DNA of 64,000 bases from contig NZ_BCUF01000023.1 in the NCBI RefSeq assembly GCF_001591145.1, positions 21,827 through 85,826 of the forward strand. Reading direction: 5' to 3'. The notes below the pieces were generated by a model. The model was not told the origin of the DNA, did not search any database, and saw nothing but the letters and a program-made list of their open reading frames with translations. The position numbers and the translations under genes are program-made. The DNA comes from Vibrio harveyi NBRC 15634 = ATCC 14126 = KCTC 12724. GTDB lineage: Bacteria; Pseudomonadota; Gammaproteobacteria; Enterobacterales; Vibrionaceae. This document shows positions 36,069 through 45,773 of this stretch, piece after piece; position 1 is the stretch's first letter; each line of letters starts with the position of its first letter.

Positions 36069-37643
36069 ATGCAGTCAGTTCAAGGTACAGATGCTATGAC
36101 AGCACCAGAAGCCAGCCTACCAAGCAGCAAAAAAGTGTTCACCAAATGGGCACTATTGGGCACAGTCGGCATTATCAATGGCTACGCAACTATCTTAATG
36201 TATTCTCGCGGTGAGATTGCGTTTGCGCTACTTACGATCATTCTAACCGCATTAGCGCTATTCATTTTTGGTAGTAAGAAAACTTACGCTCACCGATACA
36301 TCTACCCTGGTATTGCCGGGATGATTCTATTCATCCTGTTCCCTTTGGCATATACCGTCGGTCTGGCGTTTACTAACTACAGCGCGAAAAACCAGCTTTC
36401 TTTCGATCGTGCACAGACTGTACTGTTAGACAGAACTTATCAGAGTGGTGAAAGTTTCCCATTCACTCTGTACAAGACTGAGCAAGGTCATCAAATTGTT
36501 GTGAAGAAAGGCGACGAGCTATTAGCAACGCCAACCTTCCAACTTGACGGCTTCTCTGCAACGGATCTTGATTTAGCGCCTATCAATGAAGCGACTGGTG
36601 ACAAAGAGCCAATCAAAACTATCGTTAAGAACCGCAGTGCACTAAGCAGCGTTGACTTGCACCTTCCAAGCGGCGATGACATTCGTATGAGCGGTCTACG
36701 TAAGTTCGCAGCTGTGGTTCCGCTATACACACTTCAAGATGATGGCGAATCACTGTTCAACAACCGTACTCAAGAACTATTGCGTCCAAACATGGATGTG
36801 GGTTACTACCAACCCGTTGATGAGAATGGTCAGTTTGTTGGCAACACAGTTTCTCCTGGTTTTGTCGTAAACATTGGCACAGATAACTTTGAGCGAGTTT
36901 GGAAAGACGACGGCATCAAAGAGCCTTTCATCAGTATCTTCATCTGGACGGTCGTATTCTCAATCCTGACGGTTGTGTTCACGCTAGTTATTGGCTTAGT
37001 TCTAGCGAGTGTTGTTCAGTGGGAGGAGCTGAAAGGTCGAGCAGTGTACCGAGTACTTTTGATTCTGCCTTATGCGGTTCCGGCGTTTATCTCAATCCTA
37101 ATCTTTAAAGGTCTCTTCAACCAAAGCTTTGGTGAGATCAACATGGTATTGAACGCTATCTTTGGTATTAGCCCATCTTGGTTCTCTGACCCATTCCTAG
37201 CGAAAACCATGGTAATGATCGTGAACACTTGGCTTGGTTTCCCTTACATGATGATTCTATGTATGGGTCTACTAAAAGCGATTCCTGATGACCTTTATGA
37301 AGCGTCTGCAATCGATGGGGCGAACTTCGTCCAAAACTTCATGAAAGTAACGTTACCTATGATGATTAAACCTCTGACTCCACTACTGATTGCGAGCTTT
37401 GCGTTTAACTTCAACAACTTCGTAATGATTCAGCTATTGACTGGCGGTGGTCCAAACATGATTGGTACTTCTGAGCCAGCGGGTTACACCGACCTACTAG
37501 TAAGCTACACGTACCGTATCGCGTTTGAAGGTGCAGGTGGTCAAGACTTCGGTCTAGCAAGTGCAATCGCAACGCTTATCTTCCTATTGGTTGGCGCGCT
37601 AGCACTATTGAACCTACGTTTCACTAAGCTATCTCAGGACTAA
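36069..37643 (+). CDS. malF: Maltose ABC transporter permease
   Basis: The 524-residue membrane protein has eight predicted membrane segments, a large periplasmic domain between the third and fourth (about 110-275) as in E. coli MalF, and the cytoplasmic EAA loop DDLYEASAIDGANFVQNFMKVTLP (split, about 405-430) that contacts MalK. Start ATG 36069 is used; ATG 36096 is possible. malG follows after 12 bp. Confidence 0.95.
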   Translation: MQSVQGTDAMTAPEASLPSSKKVFTKWALLGTVGIINGYATILMYSRGEIAFALLTIILTALALFIFGSKKTYAHRYIYPGIAGMILFILFPLAYTVGLAFTNYSAKNQLSFDRAQTVLLDRTYQSGESFPFTLYKTEQGHQIVVKKGDELLATPTFQLDGFSATDLDLAPINEATGDKEPIKTIVKNRSALSSVDLHLPSGDDIRMSGLRKFAAVVPLYTLQDDGESLFNNRTQELLRPNMDVGYYQPVDENGQFVGNTVSPGFVVNIGTDNFERVWKDDGIKEPFISIFIWTVVFSILTVVFTLVIGLVLASVVQWEELKGRAVYRVLLILPYAVPAFISILIFKGLFNQSFGEINMVLNAIFGISPSWFSDPFLAKTMVMIVNTWLGFPYMMILCMGLLKAIPDDLYEASAIDGANFVQNFMKVTLPMMIKPLTPLLIASFAFNFNNFVMIQLLTGGGPNMIGTSEPAGYTDLLVSYTYRIAFEGAGGQDFGLASAIATLIFLLVGALALLNLRFTKLSQD

Positions 37644-37655
37644 GGAGTAACGACC

Positions 37656-38546
37656 ATGGCTATAGTACAAGGTAAATCTTTAAAGTACCGTGTATGGGCG
37701 ACCCATATTGCTCTTTGGGCTTTCCTGTCACTGATTATTTTCCCACTGCTGATGATCATTGCGATCTCATTCCGTGAGGGTAACTTTGCAACGGGTAGTC
37801 TGATTCCAGACAACCCATCGCTAGAGCACTGGAAGTTAGCACTAGGCTTCTCGGTAACAAATGCAGATGGTTCTGTAACACCGCCTCCATTCCCAGTACT
37901 AACTTGGCTTTGGAACTCAGTAAAAGTTGCGGGTATCACGTCAATCCTTATCGTGGCACTGTCAACAACTTCGGCTTACGCGTTTGCACGGCTACGCTTC
38001 AAAGGTAAGAACACCATCTTGAAAGCGATGATGATCTTCCAAATGTTCCCGGCGGTACTTGCGCTTGTGGCTCTTTACGCATTGTTTGACAAACTAGGTC
38101 AGTACATTCCGTTCCTGGGGTTAAACACGCACGGTGGTTTGATCTTCTCTTACCTAGGTGGTATTGCACTGCACGTGTGGACCATTAAAGGTTACTTTGA
38201 GACGATTGATAACTCGCTAGAAGAGGCCGCGGCATTGGATGGTGCTACGCCATGGCAAGCGTTCCGTTTGGTACTACTACCACTATCTGTGCCAATTCTA
38301 GCTGTAGTGTTCATCTTGTCATTTATCGGTGTTGTAGGTGAGGTACCGGTAGCATCTCTACTACTTTCTGATGTAAACTCCTACACACTAGCAGTTGGTA
38401 TGCAGCAGTACCTATACCCGCAGAACTATCTATGGGGTGATTTCGCAGCTGCAGCAGTATTGTCTGCACTACCAATTACAATCGTATTCTTGCTTGCACA
38501 ACGCTGGTTAGTCGGTGGTCTGACAGCTGGTGGTGTGAAAGGATAA
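37656..38546 (+). CDS. malG: Maltose ABC transporter permease
   Basis: The 296-residue protein has six membrane segments and the EAA motif [22 protein letters not shown] (split, about 190-212). AAGGAG precedes its ATG. It completes the MalEFG set; together with MalK it imports maltodextrins. Confidence 0.95.
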   Translation: MAIVQGKSLKYRVWATHIALWAFLSLIIFPLLMIIAISFREGNFATGSLIPDNPSLEHWKLALGFSVTNADGSVTPPPFPVLTWLWNSVKVAGITSILIVALSTTSAYAFARLRFKGKNTILKAMMIFQMFPAVLALVALYALFDKLGQYIPFLGLNTHGGLIFSYLGGIALHVWTIKGYFETIDNSLEEAAALDGATPWQAFRLVLLPLSVPILAVVFILSFIGVVGEVPVASLLLSDVNSYTLAVGMQQYLYPQNYLWGDFAAAAVLSALPITIVFLLAQRWLVGGLTAGGVKG

Positions 38547-38582
38547 TCTCAGTTGGTCTCTGAGAGAAAAGAATAACTAGAA

Positions 38583-38610
38583 AAGGGCGACCAAATGGTC
38601 GCCCTTATAT
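38583..38610 (+). terminator. Hairpin after malG
   Basis: Perfect 11-bp stem AAGGGCGACCA / TGGTCGCCCTT with a 2-base loop, followed by ATATTT rather than a T run; likely the malEFG terminator, possibly leaky. Confidence 0.75.
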
Positions 38611-38765
38611 TTAGCATCGATATTACGCTTTTGGTTTGGCCGCCGATCAGTAATATCAGGCTTTATTGGCGTTACGCATAGCTGGCTGTTAGCTTAGTTC
38701 CTTACGCTTTAATCACTAACAGTTTCTTGTAACCATAACCTGAGTCTCGACTCAGGTTTTTTTAT
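38611..38765 (+). ncRNA. Possible small RNA with its own terminator
   Basis: A strong Rho-independent terminator (38737-38763: AACCTGAGTC / GACTCAGGTT, then seven T) stands about 150 bp after the malEFG hairpin with no coding frame between. The interval could be a small RNA, either from its own promoter or cut from the mal mRNA. No homology to a known RNA was recognised. Confidence 0.3.
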
Positions 38766-38915
38766 ACCCGTAGAATCTCTATGCTTTCTTGTTTCCGATA
38801 CAGACTAACCAGTTTGCAATGGATTACACAGTGACATCAGAATGCCCTGCGTATCACTTCACAGAATTAATTTAAGCGTATTTAGAGGGAAGGAGCTGGA
38901 TTTTCTGAGAAAGCG

Positions 38916-39245
38916 TTAAAACTCGCGGCTAGAGGGAGCACAGCCTACATATTGAAGTAAGGTATATAAACTTTCTTGCTGTAGAGCAACACGGCGGAAT
39001 AGATCGGCAAAAGTTGAGTCACCACCAAAACAAGTTTGTATGTAATGGTTAATTTCTTCTTCGTTATAGCCTTCGACATACATGGTTCTGACCCACTGAT
39101 ATTCGACCGCTTTTAAATTGGTTAATGTATTTTCACTTAACGTGGTCTTTTTTAAGCTCAAGATCCAAACTCTACCCAACACCAAAATTGTGGGTGGATT
39201 TAACCAAATCAAAGTGAAAGATTTATGACAATTTGAACCTGGCAT
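38916..39245 (-). CDS. Hypothetical protein
   Basis: A 109-residue frame with no recognised domain. The last 75 residues (from about LKKTTLSENTLTN on) look like a soluble helical protein with acidic surface, KAVEYQWVRTMYVEGYNEEEINHYI split in this part; the first 25-30 residues are hydrophobic and may not be translated, so the start could be a TTG near 39164. It stands alone between the possible sRNA and the thioesterase gene. Confidence 0.5.
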   Translation of the reverse strand: MPGSNCHKSFTLIWLNPPTILVLGRVWILSLKKTTLSENTLTNLKAVEYQWVRTMYVEGYNEEEINHYIQTCFGGDSTFADLFRRVALQQESLYTLLQYVGCAPSSREF

Positions 39246-39283
39246 GAAGTGAATGACAGAACCATGACATTACTTCACGGGTA

Positions 39284-39316
39284 CACCCAAGTGTCTGGAG
39301 GACACTTGGGTATATA
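39284..39316. terminator. Hairpin after the thioesterase gene
   Basis: Arms ACCCAAGTGTC and GACACTTGGGT with a short loop lie just past the stop of the thioesterase gene (39324, minus strand). The T tract is poor. Confidence 0.55.
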
Positions 39317-39323
39317 AGTTGAT

Positions 39324-39809
39324 TTATTTGAGATATTTGACGTGAGCTTCCATTTCTTCGCCAATCTGCTTGCGCATATTCATTAGGCGAATAGCCGATT
39401 GTTCGAGCGCTTTATCTTCTTCAGACTCCGGTATCCACTTAGGAACATCAGTTGGCTTTCCGTCTTCGTCAACCGCAACCATGATGACGATGCAATGTGT
39501 TGTAAGGCGGTTTTTCAATTCTTTTGGATCGCTAGCTTGTACATCAATAGCAATGTGCATTGAACTGCGCCCCGTATAAATGACCTTGGCACTGACCTCG
39601 ACTAAATTCCCAACATGAATTGGGGCGACAAAGCGAATACCACCTGCGTACGCGGTAATGCAGTATTTTCCACTCCAAGCTGCACTGCATGCGTAAGCTG
39701 CTAAATCGATCCACTTCATTACGGCGCCGCCGTGTACTTTGCCACCGAAGTTTACGTCTCCAGGTTCTGCAAGAAAACGAAGGGTAATGTCTCTTTGACC
39801 ACTGCTCAT
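39324..39809 (-). CDS. Acyl-CoA thioesterase, hotdog fold (YciA-like)
   Basis: The 161-residue protein has the hotdog signature NFGGKVHGGAVMKWIDLAAYACSA (split, about 20-44), with the catalytic Asp in WID, and GIRFVAPIHVGNLVEV (about 57-72). It is similar to the BFIT/YciA acyl-CoA hydrolases that cut fatty acyl-CoA to free acid and CoA. Single gene; substrate chain length unknown. Confidence 0.9.
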   Translation of the reverse strand: MSSGQRDITLRFLAEPGDVNFGGKVHGGAVMKWIDLAAYACSAAWSGKYCITAYAGGIRFVAPIHVGNLVEVSAKVIYTGRSSMHIAIDVQASDPKELKNRLTTHCIVIMVAVDEDGKPTDVPKWIPESEEDKALEQSAIRLMNMRKQIGEEMEAHVKYLK

Positions 39810-40247
39810 CTGTCATTCCTTTGTGCGTTGTTTAGCTTCAATGTAACAGCAATGCAACGACTCTTAAATACGTCAGCAAAACATTTATCACATCAGTGTC
39901 GCTTCGAGTTGGATTAAGCAATCCGAAAGCTGGCTAAAAATCCTTCAAAAATCGAGTTTTATCATTTTATAGATAAAACATAAGTCACACTTATTAAAAA
40001 AATACGCTATTGATAAAAAGCGCACTAATTCAATTAATTGAATATCTGTTTTGTTGTTTATCTTATTTTTGAGAATGATGTGTCTTTGTTTGTAAGGGTT
40101 GTGTAAGGATCTGTAATTGTGGAATTAATATCACATAATTTTATTTGTGAATAAATATTCATTGGGAATGCTATTTGGTGATTGTTTGCTCAATTGCATA
40201 CGGTTTAATTATTTCGTATGGTTCTGCCCGTTTTTAAATAACACTTT
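39810..40247. promoter_or_regulatory. AT-rich upstream region of the envelope operon
   Basis: About 440 bp without a gene between two divergent genes. It is very AT-rich, as in promoters bound by H-NS. An 8-bp inverted repeat GTTTTATC / GATAAAAC lies at 39956-39979. The promoter of the eight-gene operon at 40248-48461 must be here; no SD was seen before its first ATG. Confidence 0.55.
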
Positions 40248-41156
40248 ATGGTTAGTCTCTTGTTCCGTTTTTTAAGTCTTAGTTTAGCTATCTCACTAAT
40301 TAGTATAAAGATATATGCAGGGGTGGACTCTGGGTATCTGTATGCTTCAGGGTTTGGTGACGCTGAACATGTAGCTCTAAAAGATGCTAAGAAGCAATTG
40401 GCACTTAACTTGATTAGTGTTATCGAAGTGAATGAAAAGTCATCTATTGTTAAGACTTCCCATGGTGTTGACTCCTCTTTTTCTCAGGATTCATCCATAC
40501 ATTCACTTCCAATTGAAATCCCTCACTTGGAAGTTTTAAGTCATGAATGTGGCGAGAAAGGTTGTGAGTATCGCTATCGGCTGAGTAAGAAAACCTGGCA
40601 GAAACAGGTTGAGCATGATTTGACGGTCTCGTACCAAACGGCTGCGATAAAACTTAAAAATCTCAACAACAACTGGCGTGGTGTGAAGGACTACTTTCAT
40701 GCTGAAGAGCTAATGACGAAAAGTGCCGTTCAGCTCGATATGCTCGGTATTTTAGATTCCGATGCTGCACAGTCATACCGTGCACAACACCTACAGATTA
40801 GCGAAACGATGAACGCGAAGAGAGAAATGCTCTCGATTTCGTTTGTCGCATCGAATGATGCTTTTTCTCATCAAATTCACGAGTTGCTATCACGTCACGC
40901 ATTTGCGTCGAATCATGGTGGCATCTCCGTTTATATCAAGACGAAATCCCAGCAGGGACGACAAGGGAAAGACTTTGTCGCCAAGCAAAGTATTCAACTT
41001 AAAGTCTTCGATTCAAATTCATCTCATATGGTGACCCAAAAGGTGATCACCGTGTTAGGTAAATCCCAAGCTAGCTCTGCGGCGGCAAAACACGCTGCTG
41101 AGCAAAAAATAATTAAAAAGCTTACTAATAAATCTATCTATTCAGTATTGATCTAA
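40248..41156 (+). CDS. Exported LPP20-like protein, envelope operon gene 1
   Basis: The 302-residue protein has a signal peptide (1-24, ending KIYA). Right after it comes the LPP20/FlgP-type pattern: small residues with GFG followed by an Ala-rich helix (LYASGFGDAEHVALKDAKKQ, about 31-50; then LALNLISVIEVNEK). A Cys pair (HECGEKGCEY, about 101-110) may form a disulfide. The C-terminal part is unknown. It opens a run of eight same-strand exported proteins with gaps of at most 30 bp. No function is known. Confidence 0.75.
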   Translation: MVSLLFRFLSLSLAISLISIKIYAGVDSGYLYASGFGDAEHVALKDAKKQLALNLISVIEVNEKSSIVKTSHGVDSSFSQDSSIHSLPIEIPHLEVLSHECGEKGCEYRYRLSKKTWQKQVEHDLTVSYQTAAIKLKNLNNNWRGVKDYFHAEELMTKSAVQLDMLGILDSDAAQSYRAQHLQISETMNAKREMLSISFVASNDAFSHQIHELLSRHAFASNHGGISVYIKTKSQQGRQGKDFVAKQSIQLKVFDSNSSHMVTQKVITVLGKSQASSAAAKHAAEQKIIKKLTNKSIYSVLI

Positions 41157-41167
41157 AGGATACAGAA

Positions 41168-41896
41168 ATGTTTAAAAAAACAGTCATGGCTTCTCTATTT
41201 GCTACCGCACTAGCAGGTTGTTCTTCAATGCCAGGTATGGAGTCTGCGACGGTTGACCGCAACGAAATGAGTGCAGCTCTTGTTAAATCTTGTACTGAGC
41301 TAGGCTCTGAGTACACACCAGTATCTTACGCTGTAGACAAAGTATCTAAAGTGATGGTGTCGATTCAAGAGCGTCAATGTGCTGTATTCCAAGACTACCG
41401 CACACTAGCAGACAAGCATGCAGACGTAGCAGGTTTCCTAAAGATCAATGCTGATAAGAGTGACGAAGAGCTTCTTGTTGCGATGAATGAATTCGATGAA
41501 GGCAAAGCTGAAAACAAGAAAATTCGCCCACAAGTTGAAGCGTACAAAGCGGCGTCTGATTCAATCTTTGACAAGAACGTTGAGCTAGCGAAAGACATCG
41601 CGCTTGAGGCGGCTGAAATTGCAATTATTGCTTCAGACAACGCGGCAGTAATTGCGCAAGATTCTGCAATGGCGGGTTTAGGCAACGCACTTTCTTTCCT
41701 ATCGAACGAGTCTGAAGAAGAAGGTGAAGCGGATGCAGAAGCAAAAGAAGAAGTGCCAGTTGTTGAAGCTTACAACGAGATGAAAGCACGTTCTCTTCTT
41801 GTTTACGACGCAAACGACATGATTTCTCTAGACCAAAACACAATCGAGCAACTAGAGAACCTAGACAAAGTTTTAGCAGAGAAAGTTAAGTCGTAA
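41168..41896 (+). CDS. Lipoprotein, envelope operon gene 2
   Basis: The 242-residue protein begins with a lipoprotein signal peptide and lipobox LAGC (Cys18; then SSMPGM, no Asp at +2, so outer-membrane sorting is expected). The rest is mainly helical, with a very Ala-rich stretch (about 140-175) that could be a coiled coil or packed bundle and an acidic low-complexity segment (SEEEGEADAEAKEE, about 183-196). Family not recognised. Its TAA overlaps the next ATG (TAATG). Confidence 0.75.
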   Translation: MFKKTVMASLFATALAGCSSMPGMESATVDRNEMSAALVKSCTELGSEYTPVSYAVDKVSKVMVSIQERQCAVFQDYRTLADKHADVAGFLKINADKSDEELLVAMNEFDEGKAENKKIRPQVEAYKAASDSIFDKNVELAKDIALEAAEIAIIASDNAAVIAQDSAMAGLGNALSFLSNESEEEGEADAEAKEEVPVVEAYNEMKARSLLVYDANDMISLDQNTIEQLENLDKVLAEKVKS

Positions 41897-43074
41897 TGAA
41901 ATATTCAAAGATCGCAACACTTGTCGCTGCTGGTCTTGTTTTGGCTGGGTGTAATAGCACGCCCAGCCAACAAACTTACGCAGTTGAGAGTAACGCAGGC
42001 AACTCGTCTTTAATCATTGGTAAGTCAGCGTTTGAATTCACCAACAGTGACATCGAAGTTCCAGCATACTTCAACACTCAAGGTCTTCAATTCTGTACTT
42101 ACGAAGCAAACGAGAAAGACAGCCGTTGTCCGTTAGCTAAAAAGACTATTCGCCTTTACTTCGGTGACGTTCAAACTGACGTTAGCGAGAACCTTCAAGG
42201 CAAATCTGCCGATGTATTCAATGCAATGCATTCAAGTATTGGTAAGTTCGAAACGAAAGCGCTTGAGAACACGTTAGAAAACCAATTTGCGGGTGTGAAC
42301 CGTTTCCGTATCTTGACGCGTGACACTAAGTCAGTAAACGCGGCGATGGAAGAGATTCTTGCCGATGAAGGTGCAGTAAAAGTCGCACAAAAAATGAGTG
42401 GTCGTGACAAGTTATCGACGGACTACATCATGAAGGTCGACGTGCTTAAAACTGGCGATATGCTCTTTGGTTCTACGCAGTCTTTATTCCAAACATCAAT
42501 GGAAATGACGACGGGTGTTATTGACCCGTACACTCGTGAAAAGCTGAGCTACCCGAATATCGGTAAGATCCGCGTTTCTAACTTTGATGTTCGTGATAAG
42601 GAAAGCTTCACAACCGTAATCGCAAATGGTGACTACTACCGCGGTTTTAACTACACCAGTAGTAAAGACGTTGATTCTGTGATGAACGAAATGGCATCAC
42701 GTGGTTTCGATATCATGTTGACTCGTCTGCTAAAAGAGATGCCAGCAACAGCACAAGTTATGGGCATTAAAGGCGACCGAATCTCGCTAGATCGTGGTCA
42801 AAATGCTGGTGTATTACCAAATGAAACCATGGTTGTATTTGAGTACAGTGCAGGTTTTGTTGAGCCAATCGGTGTGGCGACGGTTAACCCTAGTCAACAA
42901 AGTGCTCAAGGCAAAATCGTACGCTGGAAAGACAGTAAGCTTGCTGAACAAGTGAAAGACGAAGCTGAGCAGGGTATTTACCGTCCAGATCGTCAGCGTC
43001 GAATCTTTGCAGTTAGCGTCGGTGTCCCGATGGAATTCATGAAGGAACGCAGCACATGGGCGCAAAAGGGATAA
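41896..43074 (+). CDS. Lipoprotein with CsgG-like and FlgT-C-like features, operon gene 3
   Basis: The 392-residue protein has lipobox LAGC (Cys19, then NSTPSQ). Residues about 125-260 show the pattern of the CsgG/LpoB fold (NRFRILTRDTKSVNAAMEEIL, split; then DYIMKVDVLKTGD). Near 290-335 is VMGIKGDRISLDRGQNAGVL, a segment like the C-terminal domain of FlgT and like GPxxG-poor beta modules. This is inference from pattern only. It overlaps gene 2 by one base and gene 4 by 19 bases. Confidence 0.65.
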   Translation: MKYSKIATLVAAGLVLAGCNSTPSQQTYAVESNAGNSSLIIGKSAFEFTNSDIEVPAYFNTQGLQFCTYEANEKDSRCPLAKKTIRLYFGDVQTDVSENLQGKSADVFNAMHSSIGKFETKALENTLENQFAGVNRFRILTRDTKSVNAAMEEILADEGAVKVAQKMSGRDKLSTDYIMKVDVLKTGDMLFGSTQSLFQTSMEMTTGVIDPYTREKLSYPNIGKIRVSNFDVRDKESFTTVIANGDYYRGFNYTSSKDVDSVMNEMASRGFDIMLTRLLKEMPATAQVMGIKGDRISLDRGQNAGVLPNETMVVFEYSAGFVEPIGVATVNPSQQSAQGKIVRWKDSKLAEQVKDEAEQGIYRPDRQRRIFAVSVGVPMEFMKERSTWAQKG

Positions 43075-44453
43075 GTCTTAGTCTTACCCTCGGTGGATTG
43101 CTTTCGGCTGCACCTGCAGCTGCGCTTGAACTTGATAAGAGCCAGTCAACACTGGCTCTTGTTGAGCAGGGGTGCGCCTATGGTCGTGGTGCGTTAGCGA
43201 TAGAGGGGGCGAAAGCGGATGCGATCAATAACCTGCGACTGTTTTTAAATGGGCAGGTTTCACTTTCTTTATCTTCTGAAGATTCCGAATTACTCAACGA
43301 ACAGTTTAATCAAGCTGCTCGAGAAATGTTAGTAACTGGAATCGAGAGAGGGATGATCACTGCGGATTTTGGGCAACCTGAGATCTACGGCGATGATACC
43401 TGTGTGAATGTGCGTCTTATGCCACCAACGCAAACAGAAGAAGACTCAGACGAGGGTATTGTTTGGGGTTCTGACTCGACGGTTTCTGTTGTGGTCATCG
43501 GTGAGGGTATCCCGAACGCTAAGCAAGGTTTAAGTGCGCGCCAAGCGGCCGAGCAAGATGCATTTCGTCGTGCTATCAGCCAAGTTTTGGGCGTGATGGT
43601 TAAATCTGGCTACCTTCAGCAAACCTATTCAAGCATGTCGGCAAATGCGGTCAGTGATGACTTTAACTTGCATGATGTGGCTGTCCAATCCTTATCAATG
43701 CAATCGCAAGGTATGATTACTGGTTGGAGCGAAATTTCTAGCCAAACTAAACCAAATGGTGTGCTTGTCGTGACGCTCGATGTGTCTGTTGAACGCCAAA
43801 AGGTTGAGGCTAAGATCGCTCAACTTATCAAGAGTTTAGGGCAACCTGCCGTTTACGTGGATGCGCACCTTCCGGTTGTTCAAACCACGTTCAGTAGCTC
43901 TCTTGCTCAGATGGGCTTCGATCTCTCTGGTACTCCAGAGCAGGCAACCATCATTCTTCAAGTTCAAGAAAAAGAGAAAGTGACGCCTTCCGGCTTGCAG
44001 TTGGAATTGGCGGCTAAGCTATTAGACCGAGCGGGTAATGAATACGGTAATTGGCACAACGATCCAACACTGATGACCCTTCCTAACAAAGAGGGGATGC
44101 TGAATGAACTAGCGTCAGTGCACTTGGCTGTCGATCAAAACCAGAAAATGTTGACTCAAGCGTTACATAGCGCCGTCCAAAAAATGGCAATGCGTGGTGG
44201 ACCGGTTAGAGAATTGATTTTTACGCCGAAAGCGGCGGGTCAACAAGGTCAACTTTATACCTTGCTTAGTGCGATTAACGGCGTTTCTGATATCAAGATT
44301 GAAAGTCGTTCTGGCAAGGTGATTGTCCGACTTCGCTCATTAAACAACGCCAATGACCTTGCTCAGTTTATCCAGCCAACGTTGCGCATTCATCAGCCAA
44401 ATTATCAGTCCAAGCTACGTGTTTTGAACGATTACCAAATCAACGTGCTTTGA
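43056..44453 (+). CDS. Exported FlgT-N-like protein, operon gene 4
   Basis: The 465-residue protein has a signal peptide (about 1-23, ending PAAA). Two LPP20/FlgT-N-type modules are seen: GRGALAIEGAKADAINNLRL (about 44-63) and EGIPNAKQGLSARQAAEQDA (about 150-169) followed by FRRAISQVLGVMVKSGYLQQ, then a strand-rich part with SMQSQGMITGWSEISSQT, as in FlgT, the protein of the Vibrio H-ring. The C-terminal 190 residues are unknown. The frame starts 19 bp inside gene 3. Confidence 0.7.
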   Translation: MGAKGISLSLTLGGLLSAAPAAALELDKSQSTLALVEQGCAYGRGALAIEGAKADAINNLRLFLNGQVSLSLSSEDSELLNEQFNQAAREMLVTGIERGMITADFGQPEIYGDDTCVNVRLMPPTQTEEDSDEGIVWGSDSTVSVVVIGEGIPNAKQGLSARQAAEQDAFRRAISQVLGVMVKSGYLQQTYSSMSANAVSDDFNLHDVAVQSLSMQSQGMITGWSEISSQTKPNGVLVVTLDVSVERQKVEAKIAQLIKSLGQPAVYVDAHLPVVQTTFSSSLAQMGFDLSGTPEQATIILQVQEKEKVTPSGLQLELAAKLLDRAGNEYGNWHNDPTLMTLPNKEGMLNELASVHLAVDQNQKMLTQALHSAVQKMAMRGGPVRELIFTPKAAGQQGQLYTLLSAINGVSDIKIESRSGKVIVRLRSLNNANDLAQFIQPTLRIHQPNYQSKLRVLNDYQINVL

Positions 44454-44471
44454 GACCTCTACAGGATATTT

Positions 44472-45773
44472 ATGTTTAAAAAAACACTTCTTTCATTGGT
44501 ACTAGCAAGTGCCTTTGGTTCTGCACATGCAAATGTAGATTTTGACCTTAATGATCTCGTTCCTGCAACCGGTGCACCTTCTGAAACACAAGCTGTAAAT
44601 ACAGATGACGTAAAAGAGGTGGGTGATCTAGTTGTGGCGGCAGACCCGAAAGCCGCGGTACTTGTTGCTCACCAAAGCCTGATCGAAGACGAAGGTGATG
44701 GCGTTAAGATGATCGCAGTTGGCTCGGGTATCGGTATTCTATCTACGGGTTCTGGTAGCTACGAAACTTACGAAAACCGTAACGCGACGTTGTTATCTAA
44801 GCGTGGTGCATACATGAAAGCTTTCCAAATTGCGAAAAAGCAATTAGTGGAAAACATGGAAGGCATGAGCAACATGTGTGCGACAGCGATCAACGAAACC
44901 ATGGATGTGATTGATACTGCGACAGAAGGCGCGGCAAACACCACAAGCATGATGAGCGATAACTGTGCTGAGTCAGTAAAAGGCGCGTTGGCAGGTTACG
45001 TGACGTTCGATGTGTATGATGATCCAAGTGAAAACCTAGTTCGTGTTAGTTTGATTTCAACGCCGAAAACACGTGAGCAAACGAAGCGTAAAGTGGGCGC
45101 TCTGACTCAGACTACAGAACCAAACGTGATTTTCAAACAAATCATCGCTGATCTGCAGGCGGGTGTGATGCCTCCTGTTGGTGCGAAAGTGATTACCAAC
45201 GCTGAAACGGGCGAGTCGTTTGTACTTGGTTTCGGTTCTTCGATCATTCGTGACAACAAGAATAAGAGCGTGAAACGCAAGCTGCTTGGTATGTCTAAAT
45301 CTCAAGCGCAAGCAAAAGCGAGAAACGGTCTGATTGCAGTAATGCAAGGTGAACAAGTTTACTGGGAAGGTGGTTTCACAGAGAACCAGTTAGAGAAGAA
45401 TGAACAGTTCGAGTACCCACCTGAGAGCGTTAACCCAGCAGATGCGAAAGTATTGGCAGAAGACAAACACACGTTCATGAACAACATCAAGAGCTTTGAT
45501 TCGTACAAGTCATTTGCAGCGGGTCAAGTTCCTCCAGGTGTTTCTGTTAAAACCTTTAAGAGTAGCGATGGTGACTGGATGTTAGCCGTTGCGGTTTATG
45601 CCCCTTCTCTAGAGGCGACGGCAAAGCAAGCAGCTGCAGAAAACAAAAAGCGCGTTCGTGAAGGTCAAAACGCAAGCTCAGACCACAAAATTTCAACAAC
45701 TGGCGGTTTGACTGACGGAAGCAACAATACTCAAGGACCATCTGGTCAAGTGAGTAACGCAAATGATCTGTAA
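44472..45773 (+). CDS. Exported protein with repeated LPP20-like modules, operon gene 5
   Basis: The 433-residue protein has a signal peptide (1-20, ending GSAHA). Two regions repeat the G-x-G then Ala/Lys helix pattern: about 78-130 (MIAVGSGIGILSTGSGSY, then RGAYMKAFQIAKKQLVENM) and about 250-300 (VLGFGSSIIRDNKNKS, then SQAQAKARNGLIAVMQGEQV). The C-terminal tail is polar and low in complexity. I recall such proteins being placed in a DUF6844-type family, but that was not checked. Its end overlaps gene 6 by 11 bp. Confidence 0.72.
   Translation: MFKKTLLSLVLASAFGSAHANVDFDLNDLVPATGAPSETQAVNTDDVKEVGDLVVAADPKAAVLVAHQSLIEDEGDGVKMIAVGSGIGILSTGSGSYETYENRNATLLSKRGAYMKAFQIAKKQLVENMEGMSNMCATAINETMDVIDTATEGAANTTSMMSDNCAESVKGALAGYVTFDVYDDPSENLVRVSLISTPKTREQTKRKVGALTQTTEPNVIFKQIIADLQAGVMPPVGAKVITNAETGESFVLGFGSSIIRDNKNKSVKRKLLGMSKSQAQAKARNGLIAVMQGEQVYWEGGFTENQLEKNEQFEYPPESVNPADAKVLAEDKHTFMNNIKSFDSYKSFAAGQVPPGVSVKTFKSSDGDWMLAVAVYAPSLEATAKQAAAENKKRVREGQNASSDHKISTTGGLTDGSNNTQGPSGQVSNANDL

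Noticed and set aside
39544..39816. Second minus-strand frame of 90 residues within the thioesterase gene
   Set aside because: It is a frame-shifted shadow of the hotdog thioesterase with no domain of its own.
40118..40140. CRP-like sequence TGTGG-N8-TCACA before the envelope operon
   Set aside because: The spacing between half sites is 8 rather than 6 bases.
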